Notes under the pieces: generated by a model | Told to the model about the DNA's origin: nothing | Seen by the model: only the letters and a program-made list of their open reading frames with translations | The model's database searches: none | Shown: one piece after another, positions 18,838 through 29,100 of the stretch | Position numbering within the stretch: the first letter of the stretch is position 1 | Layout: every line of letters starts with the position of its first letter | Program-made: the position numbers and the translations under genes | Origin: Pseudomonadota bacterium | Lineage (GTDB): Bacteria; Pseudomonadota; Gammaproteobacteria; Xanthomonadales; Xanthomonadaceae | Direction: 5' to 3' | Assembly (NCBI GenBank): GCA_963205495.1 | Contig: CAUJIN010000062.1 | Span: 1-45,342 of the forward strand | Length of the DNA: 45,342 nucleotides

Positions 18838-20496
18838 TCATTCTGCAAGCGCCCAAGCCGGCTGGCCACGGCTGCCAGCGTTGTGGATGCGGCCCGCGCG
18901 TCGGAGCTTGGTCAGCAGGTTGTCGATCTTCTTGACCTTCTGTTCCTCGGTGAGTGCATCGCTGAGCTTGTCCAGCAGCAGTTGGTTGATCTCGGCGCGA
19001 TTGGCGCGCTGGTACTTCTTCAGGTATTCGGTCAGCAGCTTGGCGTAGTGCTCATCGTCGAAAGCGCGCGTGCGGATGTAGTCGGCCTTGCTGGCCGTTG
19101 CCGCCGCAATCTCCGCCGACACGAAGTAGTTCGGCTTGCGCCCTTCGATCAACCCGGCCTTGCGCAGGCGGGTGGCAGCGACATCGGGGATCGGCAGCTT
19201 CTTCTGCACCCGGTCCAGCGCCAGCACGTCGGCCAGCGGCAGGTCGGTCTTCTGGATCAGCAGGCGCGAATAGGCGATGTCCACCACCCCGCCGTAGAGC
19301 GTCATCCTCACTTCGCCCGGCTCGCTCAGGTCGTAGTCGGGCAAGGGGAAGTAACGGCGGGCCTGGCCCAGATACATGTCGCGGATGCCGTAGCCCATCG
19401 TATCGATCATGTTCAGCTCGACCATCGCCTGGACGAGGAACGGATTGCGGTAGCGATGCGGGGTCTTGTGCCCCGCGACGTAATCGTCCGGCTTCCCCTC
19501 GAAGAAGCTGCCTTGGTTCTCGAACACCAGCCGGTCGGGCTGCTCCTTCACCACCACCCGGCCATTGCGACGATAGTCCTGATGCGCAATGCAGTTGTGC
19601 AAGGCTTCCAGCACGATCTTCTGGTCGTACTTCGGCAATTCCACGGGCACCAGCTCGTTCTGCGGCAGGATGCGCAGCTGGATGTTGCGGATGCGCTGGT
19701 AAAGCGCCGTGGTGGCGAGCAGGAACGGCAGGCCGAAGTGTTGGTAGGCGCGTTCGCTGCCCTCCAGGCTCCAGGTCATTTGCGCCGGATGCGGCGACAA
19801 CAGGTAAGCCGCCTCCGCCTTGCCAAGCAGCAGCAAGGCAGTTCGGGTGATCTGCCCGCCTTGCGTCAGGCGCGCGCGGTCGAGGAAGGTGGACAGCGGC
19901 CACCCCATCACTTCCGGCAGTTCGATGCGGTTGGCGTATTTCCTGGCGAAGGACTCACGCGCCTTGGCCACGGCCGTTTCATCCAGGTCGGCCAACGTGG
20001 CGGCAGGCACGACTTGCGCAGTCCAGTCCTGCGACAGCGTCTGGCCACGGATCTCATCCAGTTTGTCCAAGCCCAGCGGACTCAGGCTTTCCCCGGCGCG
20101 GGCGTAGTAGTGGCCTTTCCACGCAATCGGCATACCCAGCGGTGCGGCAGGAATCTCGAACAGCAACACGCGGCCATCTGCGTGCTGCAATTCATGGATC
20201 TCGCGAAAGGTGACGCGAGGTTCGGCATCGGTGGCGATCTGTTGCATGAGGCTTTGCAGGCGATCTTTTTGCGTGCGGTAGTCGGTGCCGACGACCGCAC
20301 GGGTCTTGTTGTTGACACCGAACACCAGCCAGCTGCGTTCTGCCCCGCGCAGGTTTGCCTCGTTCGCCAGCGCGGAAAAATATTTGCCGATGTCATCGGT
20401 GCCGTAGGCATCGGCGGCCTGCTTGAACTCCACCACCTCGTTTTCCCAGGTGGTGATGAGTTGGTGCAGCAAGGCAGTGAGGTCTTTGGTGGGCAT
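18838..20496 (-). CDS. AlbA_2 (Schlafen-like) and HATPase_c_4 domain protein
   Basis: Product of 552 residues. The N-terminal domain (about 15-130) is the AlbA_2 / Schlafen AlbA type (ENEVVEFKQAADAYG, ALANEANLRGAERSWLVFGV). The middle (about 290-400) is the GHKL-like part known as HATPase_c_4 / RecG-C (EALHNCIAHQDYRRNGRVVV, DRLVFENQGSFF, HRYRNPFLVQAMVELNMIDTMGYGIRDM). The rest contains winged-helix-like segments (PDVAATRLRKAGLIEGRKPNYFVS; NRAEINQLLLDKLSDALTEEQKVKKIDNLLTKLRR). Such proteins are common in defence islands and as regulators; nucleic-acid or nucleotide binding is expected, while the biochemical role is unsettled. Its ATG lies 5 bases after the stop of the 983-residue gene, so the two are probably translated together. 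Confidence 0.88.
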   Translation of the reverse strand: MPTKDLTALLHQLITTWENEVVEFKQAADAYGTDDIGKYFSALANEANLRGAERSWLVFGVNNKTRAVVGTDYRTQKDRLQSLMQQIATDAEPRVTFREIHELQHADGRVLLFEIPAAPLGMPIAWKGHYYARAGESLSPLGLDKLDEIRGQTLSQDWTAQVVPAATLADLDETAVAKARESFARKYANRIELPEVMGWPLSTFLDRARLTQGGQITRTALLLLGKAEAAYLLSPHPAQMTWSLEGSERAYQHFGLPFLLATTALYQRIRNIQLRILPQNELVPVELPKYDQKIVLEALHNCIAHQDYRRNGRVVVKEQPDRLVFENQGSFFEGKPDDYVAGHKTPHRYRNPFLVQAMVELNMIDTMGYGIRDMYLGQARRYFPLPDYDLSEPGEVRMTLYGGVVDIAYSRLLIQKTDLPLADVLALDRVQKKLPIPDVAATRLRKAGLIEGRKPNYFVSAEIAAATASKADYIRTRAFDDEHYAKLLTEYLKKYQRANRAEINQLLLDKLSDALTEEQKVKKIDNLLTKLRRAGRIHNAGSRGQPAWALAE

Positions 20497-20501
20497 GGTG
20501 T

Positions 20502-23453
20502 TCAGGAGGTATGGGTCAGGCTATTGGGCAAGTGCGTGGTCAGATGACCGACGATCACCTTGCCGCTGGCTTCGTGATAATGGAAATACAGGCGGAACAG
20601 CGTGGCCGGGTCGAAGCCCACACCCCATTTCAAGTGGTCTTCCAGCCATATCGTTTTCCCCTCGTAGAGTCGGCGATATGACTGCTTGTAGCGGTGATTG
20701 TTCAGCGCCTCGCCTACAGGTTCGCGTTCAAGCCCAAGTAATTTCAGTGCGGCGATCTCGGCTTGGAAGGGGGCATCGTCACCCGGGGTACGCTGCTTCA
20801 TCGGGATGAAATAGCGCACCAGATATTCGAGGGCTTTGTAGGCGAAAGGAATATCGTTGAATGGTGATTCTTTTGCGGCTTTGATGGCCTTCTCGTGCAG
20901 CACCAGCTTGCCTTCGCCGTATTCCTCAACCCACATTTCCAGTTCGTCCCAGTTGTCTGGGTAATAGGTTTCTTCGGTCTGGGCGTGATCGCCAAGCACA
21001 TCGTCTGCCCAGTGATTGTTGAGTCGATAGTTCAGCTGCCGAACTTCTTCCGCAGCGGCGCTGTATTCCAGCCGCGTAGCGTGCAATTCACGCTTCAGCT
21101 GTTCGATCTGCTGGATGAGTTTTGTGTTCTCTTCTCGGTATGTGGCGAGCATCGACTGCTGCTCGTCGCGTACTTCCTGAAGCTGGCGGATTTTTTCGTC
21201 TTTGCTGGAGACGGCCTTCTCGGTTTGCTGCCGAAGTTCGGAGATGCGCTGCTCCGACAAAGCGATGCGCTTGGCTGCCAGCAAGTTGCGGATGGATTGA
21301 AACGATGGCGCGCGGTCATCCAGATCGCCAGCCTCAAGGCTGATCGCGCAAGCTTCCTCGAAGATGTTGTTGGCCAACCACGTTGGAAGCTGTACGCCTT
21401 TCAGAGACCATGTCGGGTGCTGATAGGGGTTGGCATCTGCGCTGAAGCCGGGGCGATACAGGCGAACGGCATTGCCGAACACCGAGCGCTCGCGCCCGAA
21501 CGCGCGAATCATCCTGTTGGACATGGCGTGATCAATGCAGACCACATGCGCAATACCCGCAAGTCTCTTGGCGAGACGATCTGCCGAGGCATCCACTTTG
21601 CCTGAGATGACAATCACGGGCTGGGTGCGATGCGGATTGAGGAGAAGGCGGCCGAGCCATGTGCTGTCGCCTTCGTCCTTCAAGTACAAAGCCGTATTGC
21701 GCAGTTGCTCGCCGGCATCCTGCAAGCCAACGCTCTCGGAAATGGTGCCGATCAAACGCGGCACACCGCTGATAACTGGGGGCGGTGCATCCTCGCTGCT
21801 GCGCACCTGGATCAGACGCAGGCTGATGGCGGGTACGGGCTTCCCGATCAGAGTGGCTTCTACGCGCCAGATTGCACCGGTTTCCATCGTGCTGCGGTTG
21901 TCGAACCGCATCGTCCAAATGGATTGGCCATCGGTCTCGACGGTCACTTCGCCGGCTGGGGACTCGATGTGCGTGTTCTCAGTTGAGCTTTGGAGAGCAA
22001 CGCCACTGCTGGCCAACCATGCAAGGATTCGATCTTTGGCCAACTCGAAGAGGGTGCTCGAATCCTCGCTTCCTTTCCCCAGCATGGCCGCGAGTGCCAG
22101 CACGTTGACCGTGCCGGCGCTGCGCGAGAGCTTGGGACGATTTCCCCCGAGAGTATTCGGCCCTGCATTGGCGTCTCCAGCCTCGACCGGCACCGATGTA
22201 GCGGGTTGCAAAGTGGCTTCAGAAGATTCGATCGTAGCGCCTTCGATTGTTGCGTCATTTGATGCAACTTCAATCGTCGTTGCTGATGCGACCTGACTTT
22301 CGACAGAAGCGCTGGAAGGTGATTCGGGTGGTCTTGTGCTATCACATTCTGCAAACTGATCCGAGGCATTCTTGCTCGCCAATTTCATCAGTTCGCGCTC
22401 TGCATCTTGTGCTGTCGCGTAACTGAACCAGAGCAGCAACGCCAGACGATCTTCGTCTTCCGAACCTTCCAGGCTGGCGGGTGGTTGCAGCGCCAGCAAG
22501 TCGGAACTCATGACGTTGCCATCCCAAGCGAAGCTTTCCGCACCCGCATCTTCATCAATAATCTTGAAGAAGCGGCCCGATGCGAGATCAAAGCCGCTGC
22601 TGCCAGACAGTCTGATGGTTTGTACTGTCTCGCCTTCGACGATGTCGTTGCTGCGGCAGGCAATCAACCTGGCGATGTCCGCCGCTTCCTCTTTGGTATC
22701 GGCCAAGCGCAAGAACTGCGACAACCAGGAGTACCCATCCCGGAGCCTGGCGACCAGCTCGACATCCGCAGCTACGCACTTTCCGGCCTCGGGGACGGTC
22801 GAAGAAAGCCACCATGCACCCGAAGCAAAATGTTGAGGCTCATCCTGAGATTGGCGGAAGTCGATCAAGTCGCCGGCAGAGTAACCACTGGATACCAACA
22901 AGCAGCGGGCAATCAGCGCCTCCATACGAGTGTGAAACGCAACTAGCAACTTGCTGCCTGAGGCGCGAGCGATCAGCTCGCTGTTGACGGCCGCGAGCTC
23001 ATCGAAGTCTTTTGGATACAGCATAACTACATCAGGCGGCGAGCCCAAGGACTGAAGATGCTTTTGCCAACTCCTGACGATCTGTTGAGGCGGCTGGAAC
23101 AACAGCGGCTTTGGCGGCTTTCCATTCGGGGGCTTGTGGGAAAAGCAAACCGTCAGGCCAAATTTGCTTGGCTTGTGGATCTTTGCGTAGAGGGACCACC
23201 AACGACCACCGTCTGCAGCATGAGCAGGGTTAGATGTGATGACGAGTAGGCTGCTGTCGTTTGAAGCAATGGATTCGGGCGCAAGCCTGGACAAGGCAAA
23301 CAAAGGAGCACCGAAGATCGACGCGAAAAACTGCTGCCCGATCTCGCTAAGCCTGCTGATGAATATGCCTGATCTTACGCGCCGAATCGCCGCGACGTAG
23401 TCGGCCACGGTTGAAAGATTGGCTGGCTCGTTGTTGATCTTGGTGTCCATCAT
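20502..23453 (-). CDS. Unrecognised 983-residue protein with central coiled coil, first gene of the island
   Basis: I do not recognise this protein. From ATG 23453 (a second ATG follows at once; an in-frame TTG at 23507 is less likely). Residues about 1-360 form a globular region beginning STVADYVAAIRRVRSG. Residues about 363-434 are a Ser/Thr/Glu/Ala-rich linker of low complexity. About 440-700 is a second globular region, with WLGRLLLNPHRTQPVIVISG and a segment AGIAHVVCID then SVFGNAVRLYRPGF. About 720-811 is a coiled coil (SEQRISELRQQTEKAV onward). The last 160 residues are a compact domain ending in LFRLYFHYHEASGKVIVGHLTTHLP, which has the look of a small RelE-like or sensor beta sheet. 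No Walker, nuclease or methylase motif is visible and there are no membrane segments. Position and tight coupling to the AlbA_2 gene suggest an effector or sensor of the island. Confidence 0.8.
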   Translation of the reverse strand: MMDTKINNEPANLSTVADYVAAIRRVRSGIFISRLSEIGQQFFASIFGAPLFALSRLAPESIASNDSSLLVITSNPAHAADGGRWWSLYAKIHKPSKFGLTVCFSHKPPNGKPPKPLLFQPPQQIVRSWQKHLQSLGSPPDVVMLYPKDFDELAAVNSELIARASGSKLLVAFHTRMEALIARCLLVSSGYSAGDLIDFRQSQDEPQHFASGAWWLSSTVPEAGKCVAADVELVARLRDGYSWLSQFLRLADTKEEAADIARLIACRSNDIVEGETVQTIRLSGSSGFDLASGRFFKIIDEDAGAESFAWDGNVMSSDLLALQPPASLEGSEDEDRLALLLWFSYATAQDAERELMKLASKNASDQFAECDSTRPPESPSSASVESQVASATTIEVASNDATIEGATIESSEATLQPATSVPVEAGDANAGPNTLGGNRPKLSRSAGTVNVLALAAMLGKGSEDSSTLFELAKDRILAWLASSGVALQSSTENTHIESPAGEVTVETDGQSIWTMRFDNRSTMETGAIWRVEATLIGKPVPAISLRLIQVRSSEDAPPPVISGVPRLIGTISESVGLQDAGEQLRNTALYLKDEGDSTWLGRLLLNPHRTQPVIVISGKVDASADRLAKRLAGIAHVVCIDHAMSNRMIRAFGRERSVFGNAVRLYRPGFSADANPYQHPTWSLKGVQLPTWLANNIFEEACAISLEAGDLDDRAPSFQSIRNLLAAKRIALSEQRISELRQQTEKAVSSKDEKIRQLQEVRDEQQSMLATYREENTKLIQQIEQLKRELHATRLEYSAAAEEVRQLNYRLNNHWADDVLGDHAQTEETYYPDNWDELEMWVEEYGEGKLVLHEKAIKAAKESPFNDIPFAYKALEYLVRYFIPMKQRTPGDDAPFQAEIAALKLLGLEREPVGEALNNHRYKQSYRRLYEGKTIWLEDHLKWGVGFDPATLFRLYFHYHEASGKVIVGHLTTHLPNSLTHTS

Positions 23454-23728
23454 CGCTCTCGAATCAGCTTCCCCGGGACGGAAATCGTTCGAGGGTGTGG
23501 CCACCAATGCCGTTTCCCGTGACGGTCAACGGACGTCGTGTCGGATGGATGATGTTCTTGCAAGCTCCACCAAGGGATACGGCAATATGATGATGGATGT
23601 TTGCCATCGCCCTGTCGTTGCCGAAGTTTCGTTCGCCAAGTGTAGCCAAGACGACAGAACATGCGTCGATACTCCCCAGGCCGGTTCGTTCGCCATCAAA
23701 CAACAGGGGATCAGCCAAGCACCTCGCC
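23454..23728. other. Spacer between glmS and the island
   Basis: 275 bases directly downstream of the glmS stop and upstream of the first island gene. This is where Tn7-family elements and other islands insert in many bacteria. I see no transposon end, no integrase gene, no target-site duplication and no clear terminator. A minus-strand reading frame of 84 codons (TTG 23718 to 23464, with GAGG before the TTG) fills most of it; its product is not recognisable and may be spurious. The island promoter must lie here unless it is read through from glmS. Confidence 0.4.
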
Positions 23729-25561
<1,833 letters not shown>

Positions 25562-25602
25562 GGAAAACCTCGTTCGCGGGAAAGCCCGGAGTATCGCATG
25601 GC

Positions 25603-25641
25603 CCTGTCCGCCGGCCGGTGGCGAACGTCCGGCCGGACAGG
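25603..25641. promoter_or_regulatory. Palindromic upstream activator site (putative enhancer)
   Basis: CCTGTC (25603-25608) plus CGGCCGG (25612-25618), a 10-base loop, then the exact complement at 25629-25641. Within it GTCCGGCCGGAC (25627-25638) is a perfect 12-base palindrome, and the left half has a similar partial site. It is centred about 110 bases upstream of the expected start of the sigma-54 promoter, the normal place for an NtrC-type enhancer. It also falls about 40 bases before glmS on the other strand and could act in that leader instead. Confidence 0.55.
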
Positions 25642-25677
25642 ACAATTTGCGGGCGACATAGCAAAACCATCATTGAC

Positions 25678-25689
25678 ATCAACAGGTTG
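25678..25689 (+). promoter_or_regulatory. IHF-like binding site
   Basis: ATCAACAGGTTG matches the IHF core WATCAANNNNTTR except for its first base (C at 25677). It lies between the enhancer palindrome and the sigma-54 promoter, where IHF bending is normally needed. Confidence 0.4.
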
Positions 25690-25704
25690 CGAAATGCCAT
25701 CGAA

Positions 25705-25721
25705 TTGGCACGATCCCTGCA
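25705..25721 (+). promoter_or_regulatory. Sigma-54 (RpoN) promoter
   Basis: TTGGCACGATCCCTGCA matches the consensus TGGCACG-N4-TTGCW at all but one base. GG (25707-25708) and GC (25719-25720) have exact -24/-12 spacing. Transcription should begin near 25732, 23 bases before the first gene. The AGGAGG at 25723-25728 therefore lies within the promoter and is not the ribosome site. Confidence 0.85.
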
Positions 25722-25754
25722 AAGGAGGGAACAAACTTCCGCTCAGGCTCGACC

Positions 25755-27023
25755 ATGATCCGCGACACCGCCGCCCAGGACCTGCCCCGGGCACGCGCAG
25801 CCCACGCCCGCTCCCGGCGCTGGCTGCTTCCTGCCGCCGCCGCGCTGGCGCTGGCGGGCGTGGCGGTCTGGCTGGCAGCGAGCTGGAGCGCCGGCGCGCG
25901 ATCCTTCGACGCCTCGCGCCTGCGCATCGCCGAGGTGGTGCGCGGCGATCTGGTGCGCGATCTGGCCGCCGAGGGCCGCGTCACCACGGCCAATGCGCCC
26001 ACGCTCTACGCCATCGCCGCCGGCACGGTCAGGCTGAACGTGGTGGCTGGCGATGCGGTGCAGGCGGGGCAGGCGCTGGCGGTGATCGACAGCCCGGAAC
26101 TGCGCAGTCGCCTGGTGCAGGAAGAAGCGACGCTCGCCAGCCTCGATGGCGAAGCCCGGCGCGCCGGGCTCGATGCGCGGCTGGCGCAGTCGGCGGCGCG
26201 CAAGCTGCTGGATCAGGCGCGCATCGACGACATCGCCGCGCAGCGCGATCTGGAGCGCAGCCAGAGCGCCTTCGATCGCGGCGCGATCCCGCGCAACGAC
26301 CTCGACCGCGCCCGCGATCAGGTGCAGAAGGCGCAGATCGGTCTGGCCGCCGCCGAGCAGGAATTCGCCATGCGCCGGGAGCTGGCGCAGGTGGAGGCGG
26401 AAAACAAGAAGATCGCCGCGCAGCGCCAGGAATCGGTGGCAGCCGAGCTGCGCCGGCAGGTGGAGGCGCTCACCCTGCGCGCGCCTTTCGATGGGCAGGT
26501 GGGCCAGGTGCAGGTGGCGCAAGGCAGCCACGTGGCGGTGAACGCGCCGGTGCTGGGGGTGATCGACCTTTCCGTGTTCGAGGTGGAGATCCGCGTTCCG
26601 GAAAGCTTTGCGCGCGATCTTGCCCTCGGCGTTCCGGCGCAGATCAGCAGCGTCGGCACGAACTATCCGGCCACGGTGTCGGCGGTGTCGCCGGAAGTGG
26701 TCAATGGCGAAGTCACCGCGCGGCTGCGCTTTGACGAGGGCGCGCAGCCGCCCGGCCTGCGCCAGAACCAGCGCCTGTCGGTGCGCATCGTGCTCGATAC
26801 CCGTACCAACGTGCTCAAGCTCGAACGGGGCCCCTTCGTCGAGCAGGACGCCGGTCACGCCTATGTGCTGGACGACAGCACGGCGCGGCGCCGCAAGGTG
26901 CGGCTGGGCGCATCGAGCCTGGGCGAAGTCGAGGTGCTCGACGGCCTGGCCGAAGGCGAGCGCGTGGTCGTGTCCGGCAGCGATCTTTTCGAACGCGCTG
27001 AAAAGGTACGTATCAATCGCTGA
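25755..27023 (+). CDS. HlyD/MacA-type periplasmic membrane fusion protein
   Basis: Product of 422 residues. One membrane anchor at about residues 23-43 (WLLPAAAALALAGVAVWLAA), then the usual adaptor order: beta-barrel strand pairs, a lipoyl half (GTVRLNVVAGDAVQAGQALAVIDSPEL), a long alpha hairpin (about 115-225, rich in Ala/Gln/Arg), the second lipoyl half (LRAPFDGQVGQVQVAQGSHV) and the membrane-proximal domain (EGERVVVSGSDLF). Such adaptors link an inner-membrane ABC pump to an outer-membrane channel; no TolC-like gene is present nearby. It is the first gene of the sigma-54-controlled operon and the ABC ATPase starts 45 bases later. Confidence 0.93.
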   Translation: MIRDTAAQDLPRARAAHARSRRWLLPAAAALALAGVAVWLAASWSAGARSFDASRLRIAEVVRGDLVRDLAAEGRVTTANAPTLYAIAAGTVRLNVVAGDAVQAGQALAVIDSPELRSRLVQEEATLASLDGEARRAGLDARLAQSAARKLLDQARIDDIAAQRDLERSQSAFDRGAIPRNDLDRARDQVQKAQIGLAAAEQEFAMRRELAQVEAENKKIAAQRQESVAAELRRQVEALTLRAPFDGQVGQVQVAQGSHVAVNAPVLGVIDLSVFEVEIRVPESFARDLALGVPAQISSVGTNYPATVSAVSPEVVNGEVTARLRFDEGAQPPGLRQNQRLSVRIVLDTRTNVLKLERGPFVEQDAGHAYVLDDSTARRRKVRLGASSLGEVEVLDGLAEGERVVVSGSDLFERAEKVRINR

Positions 27024-27068
27024 TCGGAGTTTCGGATCAGCTTGCCTCTTATTCCAAAGGAGATTCCC

Positions 27069-27785
27069 ATGCTTGAGATGCGCCAGATCACCAAGGTGTA
27101 CCGCACCGAACTGGTGGAAACCCACGCCCTGCGATCGCTCGATCTGGTCGTGAAGGAAGGCGAATTCGTCGCCGTCACCGGGCCGTCCGGCTCGGGCAAG
27201 ACCACCTTCCTCAACATCGCGGGGCTGCTGGAAACCTACAGCAGCGGGCAATACCTGCTCGACGGCGAAGATGTCAGCCACCTCGACGACAGCGCCCGCT
27301 CGCGCCTGCGCAACCGCAAGATCGGCTTCATCTTCCAGGGATTCAACCTGATCCCCGATCTCGACCTGTTCGACAACGTCGATGTGCCGCTGCGCTATCG
27401 CGGCATGGCGGCAGCAGAACGCAAGCAGCGCATCGAGGAGGCGCTCACCCGCGTGGGCCTGGGTTCGCGCATGAAGCACTACCCGGCGGAACTCTCCGGC
27501 GGGCAGCAGCAGCGCGCCGCCATCGCGCGCGCGCTGGCGGGCAGCCCGCGCCTGCTGCTGGCGGACGAACCCACCGGCAACCTCGATTCGCAGATGGCGC
27601 GCGGGGTGATGGAGCTGCTGGAGGAAATCAACGGCCTGGGCACCACCATCGTGATGGTGACGCACGATCCGGAGCTGGCCGCACGCGCGCAGCGCAACGT
27701 GCACATCGTCGATGGGCGGGTCAGCGATCTGGTGCGCGAGCCCGGCCTGCTGCGCAGGCCGGCGCTGGCCGAAGCGGTCGAGTGA
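27069..27785 (+). CDS. ABC transporter ATPase, MacB/LolD type
   Basis: Product of 238 residues with AAAGGAGA as ribosome site. Walker A GPSGSGKT at residues 38-45, Q-loop FIFQGFNLIPDLD, signature LSGGQQQRAAIARAL, Walker B LLLADEPTGNLD and switch His in VMVTHDP; all intact. The family (MacB, LolD, FtsE) powers permeases that act mechanically on periplasmic substrates rather than passing them through the membrane. Its partners are the two permeases that follow. The product is a separate protein, unlike E. coli MacB where ATPase and permease are fused. Confidence 0.95.
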   Translation: MLEMRQITKVYRTELVETHALRSLDLVVKEGEFVAVTGPSGSGKTTFLNIAGLLETYSSGQYLLDGEDVSHLDDSARSRLRNRKIGFIFQGFNLIPDLDLFDNVDVPLRYRGMAAAERKQRIEEALTRVGLGSRMKHYPAELSGGQQQRAAIARALAGSPRLLLADEPTGNLDSQMARGVMELLEEINGLGTTIVMVTHDPELAARAQRNVHIVDGRVSDLVREPGLLRRPALAEAVE

Positions 27786-27795
27786 GGAGAGGGAC

Positions 27796-29100
27796 ATGCT
27801 CGCCTACTACCTCAAGCTCGCCCTGCGCAGCTTTCGCCGCAACAAGGTGCTCACCGCGCTTATGGTGCTGGCCATCGCGCTGGGCATCGGTGCGGCGATG
27901 ACCACGCTCACCGTGTTCCACGTGCTGTCCGGGGATCCGATTCCGCACAAGAGCGGGCGACTGTTCTATGTCCAGCTCGATCCGCAGACCCGCGAGGGCT
28001 ACCAGCCGGGCGAAGAGCCTGAGTGGCAGCTCACCCGCTTCGATGCGGAAGAGCTGCTGCGCCAGAAGAAGGCCCCGCGCCAGGCGATGATGACCGGCGG
28101 AGGCGCGATCGTGGAGCCGCAGTCGGGTTCGAGCAAGCCGTTCCAGGTCGGCACGCGCTACACCTCGGCGGATTTCTTTCCGATGTTCGACACGCCGTTC
28201 CTGTTCGGCCAGGGCTGGAGCGCGACCGAGGAGGAAGCGCAAGCGCGCGTGGCGGTGATCAGTCGCGCGCTCAACGAAAAGCTGTTCGGCGGGGAAAGCG
28301 GCGTGGGCCGGGAGCTTCGCCTCGACGGGCACGCGCTGCGCATCGTCGGCGTGCTCGATGCCTGGAATCCCAGGCCGTCCTTCTACGACGTCGTCGGTTC
28401 CGCCTATGACCGCGAGGAAGAGGTGTTCGTGCCCTTTTCCACCTCGCGCGACCTCGTGCTGGGTCGACGCGGGAGCATGAACTGCTTCGGACGCGAGATC
28501 GTCAATGATCCGACCGCGCTGAGCGCGCCCTGTTCGTGGATCCAGTACTGGGTGGAACTGGATTCTCCGGCCGATGCCGCCGCCTTCAAGACCTATCTCG
28601 ACAACTACTCCGAGCAGCAGCGCGCCGCAGGCCGCTTCGAGCGCCCGCCCAACACCCGCCTGCGCGACGTGATGGCCTGGCTGGATTTCCAGAGCGTGGT
28701 GCCGGGCGATGTGCGTTTGCAGATGTGGCTTGCGTTCGGCTTCCTGCTGGTGTGCCTGGTCAACACCGTGGGCCTGCTGCTGGCCAAGTTCCTGCGCCGC
28801 AGCGGTGAAATCGGCGTGCGCCGATCTTTGGGCGCCTCGCGCCGCGACATTTTCCTCCAGTGTCTGGTGGAAGCCGGAACGCTCGGCCTGGCCGGCGGCC
28901 TGCTCGGCCTGCTGTTTGCGCTGGGCGGCCTGTGGGCGGTGCGACAGCGACCTTCCGAATACGCCGCGCTGGCGCAGCTGGATGGTTCGATGCTGCTACT
29001 GACCTTCGCGCTGGCGCTTGCCGCCAGCGTGCTGGCCGGGGTGCTGCCCGCCTGGCGCGCGATGCAGGTGGCCCCCGCCCTGCAACTGAAATCCCAGTAG
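27796..29100 (+). CDS. FtsX/MacB-type ABC permease, first of two
   Basis: Product of 434 residues with GGAGAGGG before its ATG, 10 bases after the ATPase stop. Membrane topology is that of type VII ABC permeases: helix 1 at about 18-42, a large periplasmic (MacB-PCD) domain to about 300, then three helices near the end (WLAFGFLLVCLVNTVGLLL; LGLAGGLLGLLFALGGLW; LLLTFALALAASVLAGVLP). The cytoplasmic coupling segment RRSGEIGVRRSLGASRRDIFLQ contacts the ATPase. The periplasmic domain has several Cys residues. It differs strongly from the second permease, so the complex is probably a heterodimer. Confidence 0.93.
   Translation: MLAYYLKLALRSFRRNKVLTALMVLAIALGIGAAMTTLTVFHVLSGDPIPHKSGRLFYVQLDPQTREGYQPGEEPEWQLTRFDAEELLRQKKAPRQAMMTGGGAIVEPQSGSSKPFQVGTRYTSADFFPMFDTPFLFGQGWSATEEEAQARVAVISRALNEKLFGGESGVGRELRLDGHALRIVGVLDAWNPRPSFYDVVGSAYDREEEVFVPFSTSRDLVLGRRGSMNCFGREIVNDPTALSAPCSWIQYWVELDSPADAAAFKTYLDNYSEQQRAAGRFERPPNTRLRDVMAWLDFQSVVPGDVRLQMWLAFGFLLVCLVNTVGLLLAKFLRRSGEIGVRRSLGASRRDIFLQCLVEAGTLGLAGGLLGLLFALGGLWAVRQRPSEYAALAQLDGSMLLLTFALALAASVLAGVLPAWRAMQVAPALQLKSQ

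Noticed and set aside
23464..23718. 84-codon minus-strand reading frame after glmS
   Set aside because: Starts with TTG, has no recognisable product and lies where regulatory sequence is expected; kept only as a remark in the spacer entry.
23454..23728. Tn7 end sequences
   Set aside because: No TGTGGG end, no repeated TnsB-type sites and no tns gene in the window.
25562..25700. glmS ribozyme or riboswitch
   Set aside because: The region shows only a simple dyad and not the multi-helix ribozyme core, which is known from Gram-positive bacteria.
25721..25728. AAAGGAGG as ribosome binding site for the membrane fusion protein
   Set aside because: It is 26 bases from the ATG and lies between the -12 element and the expected transcription start, so it should not be in the mRNA.
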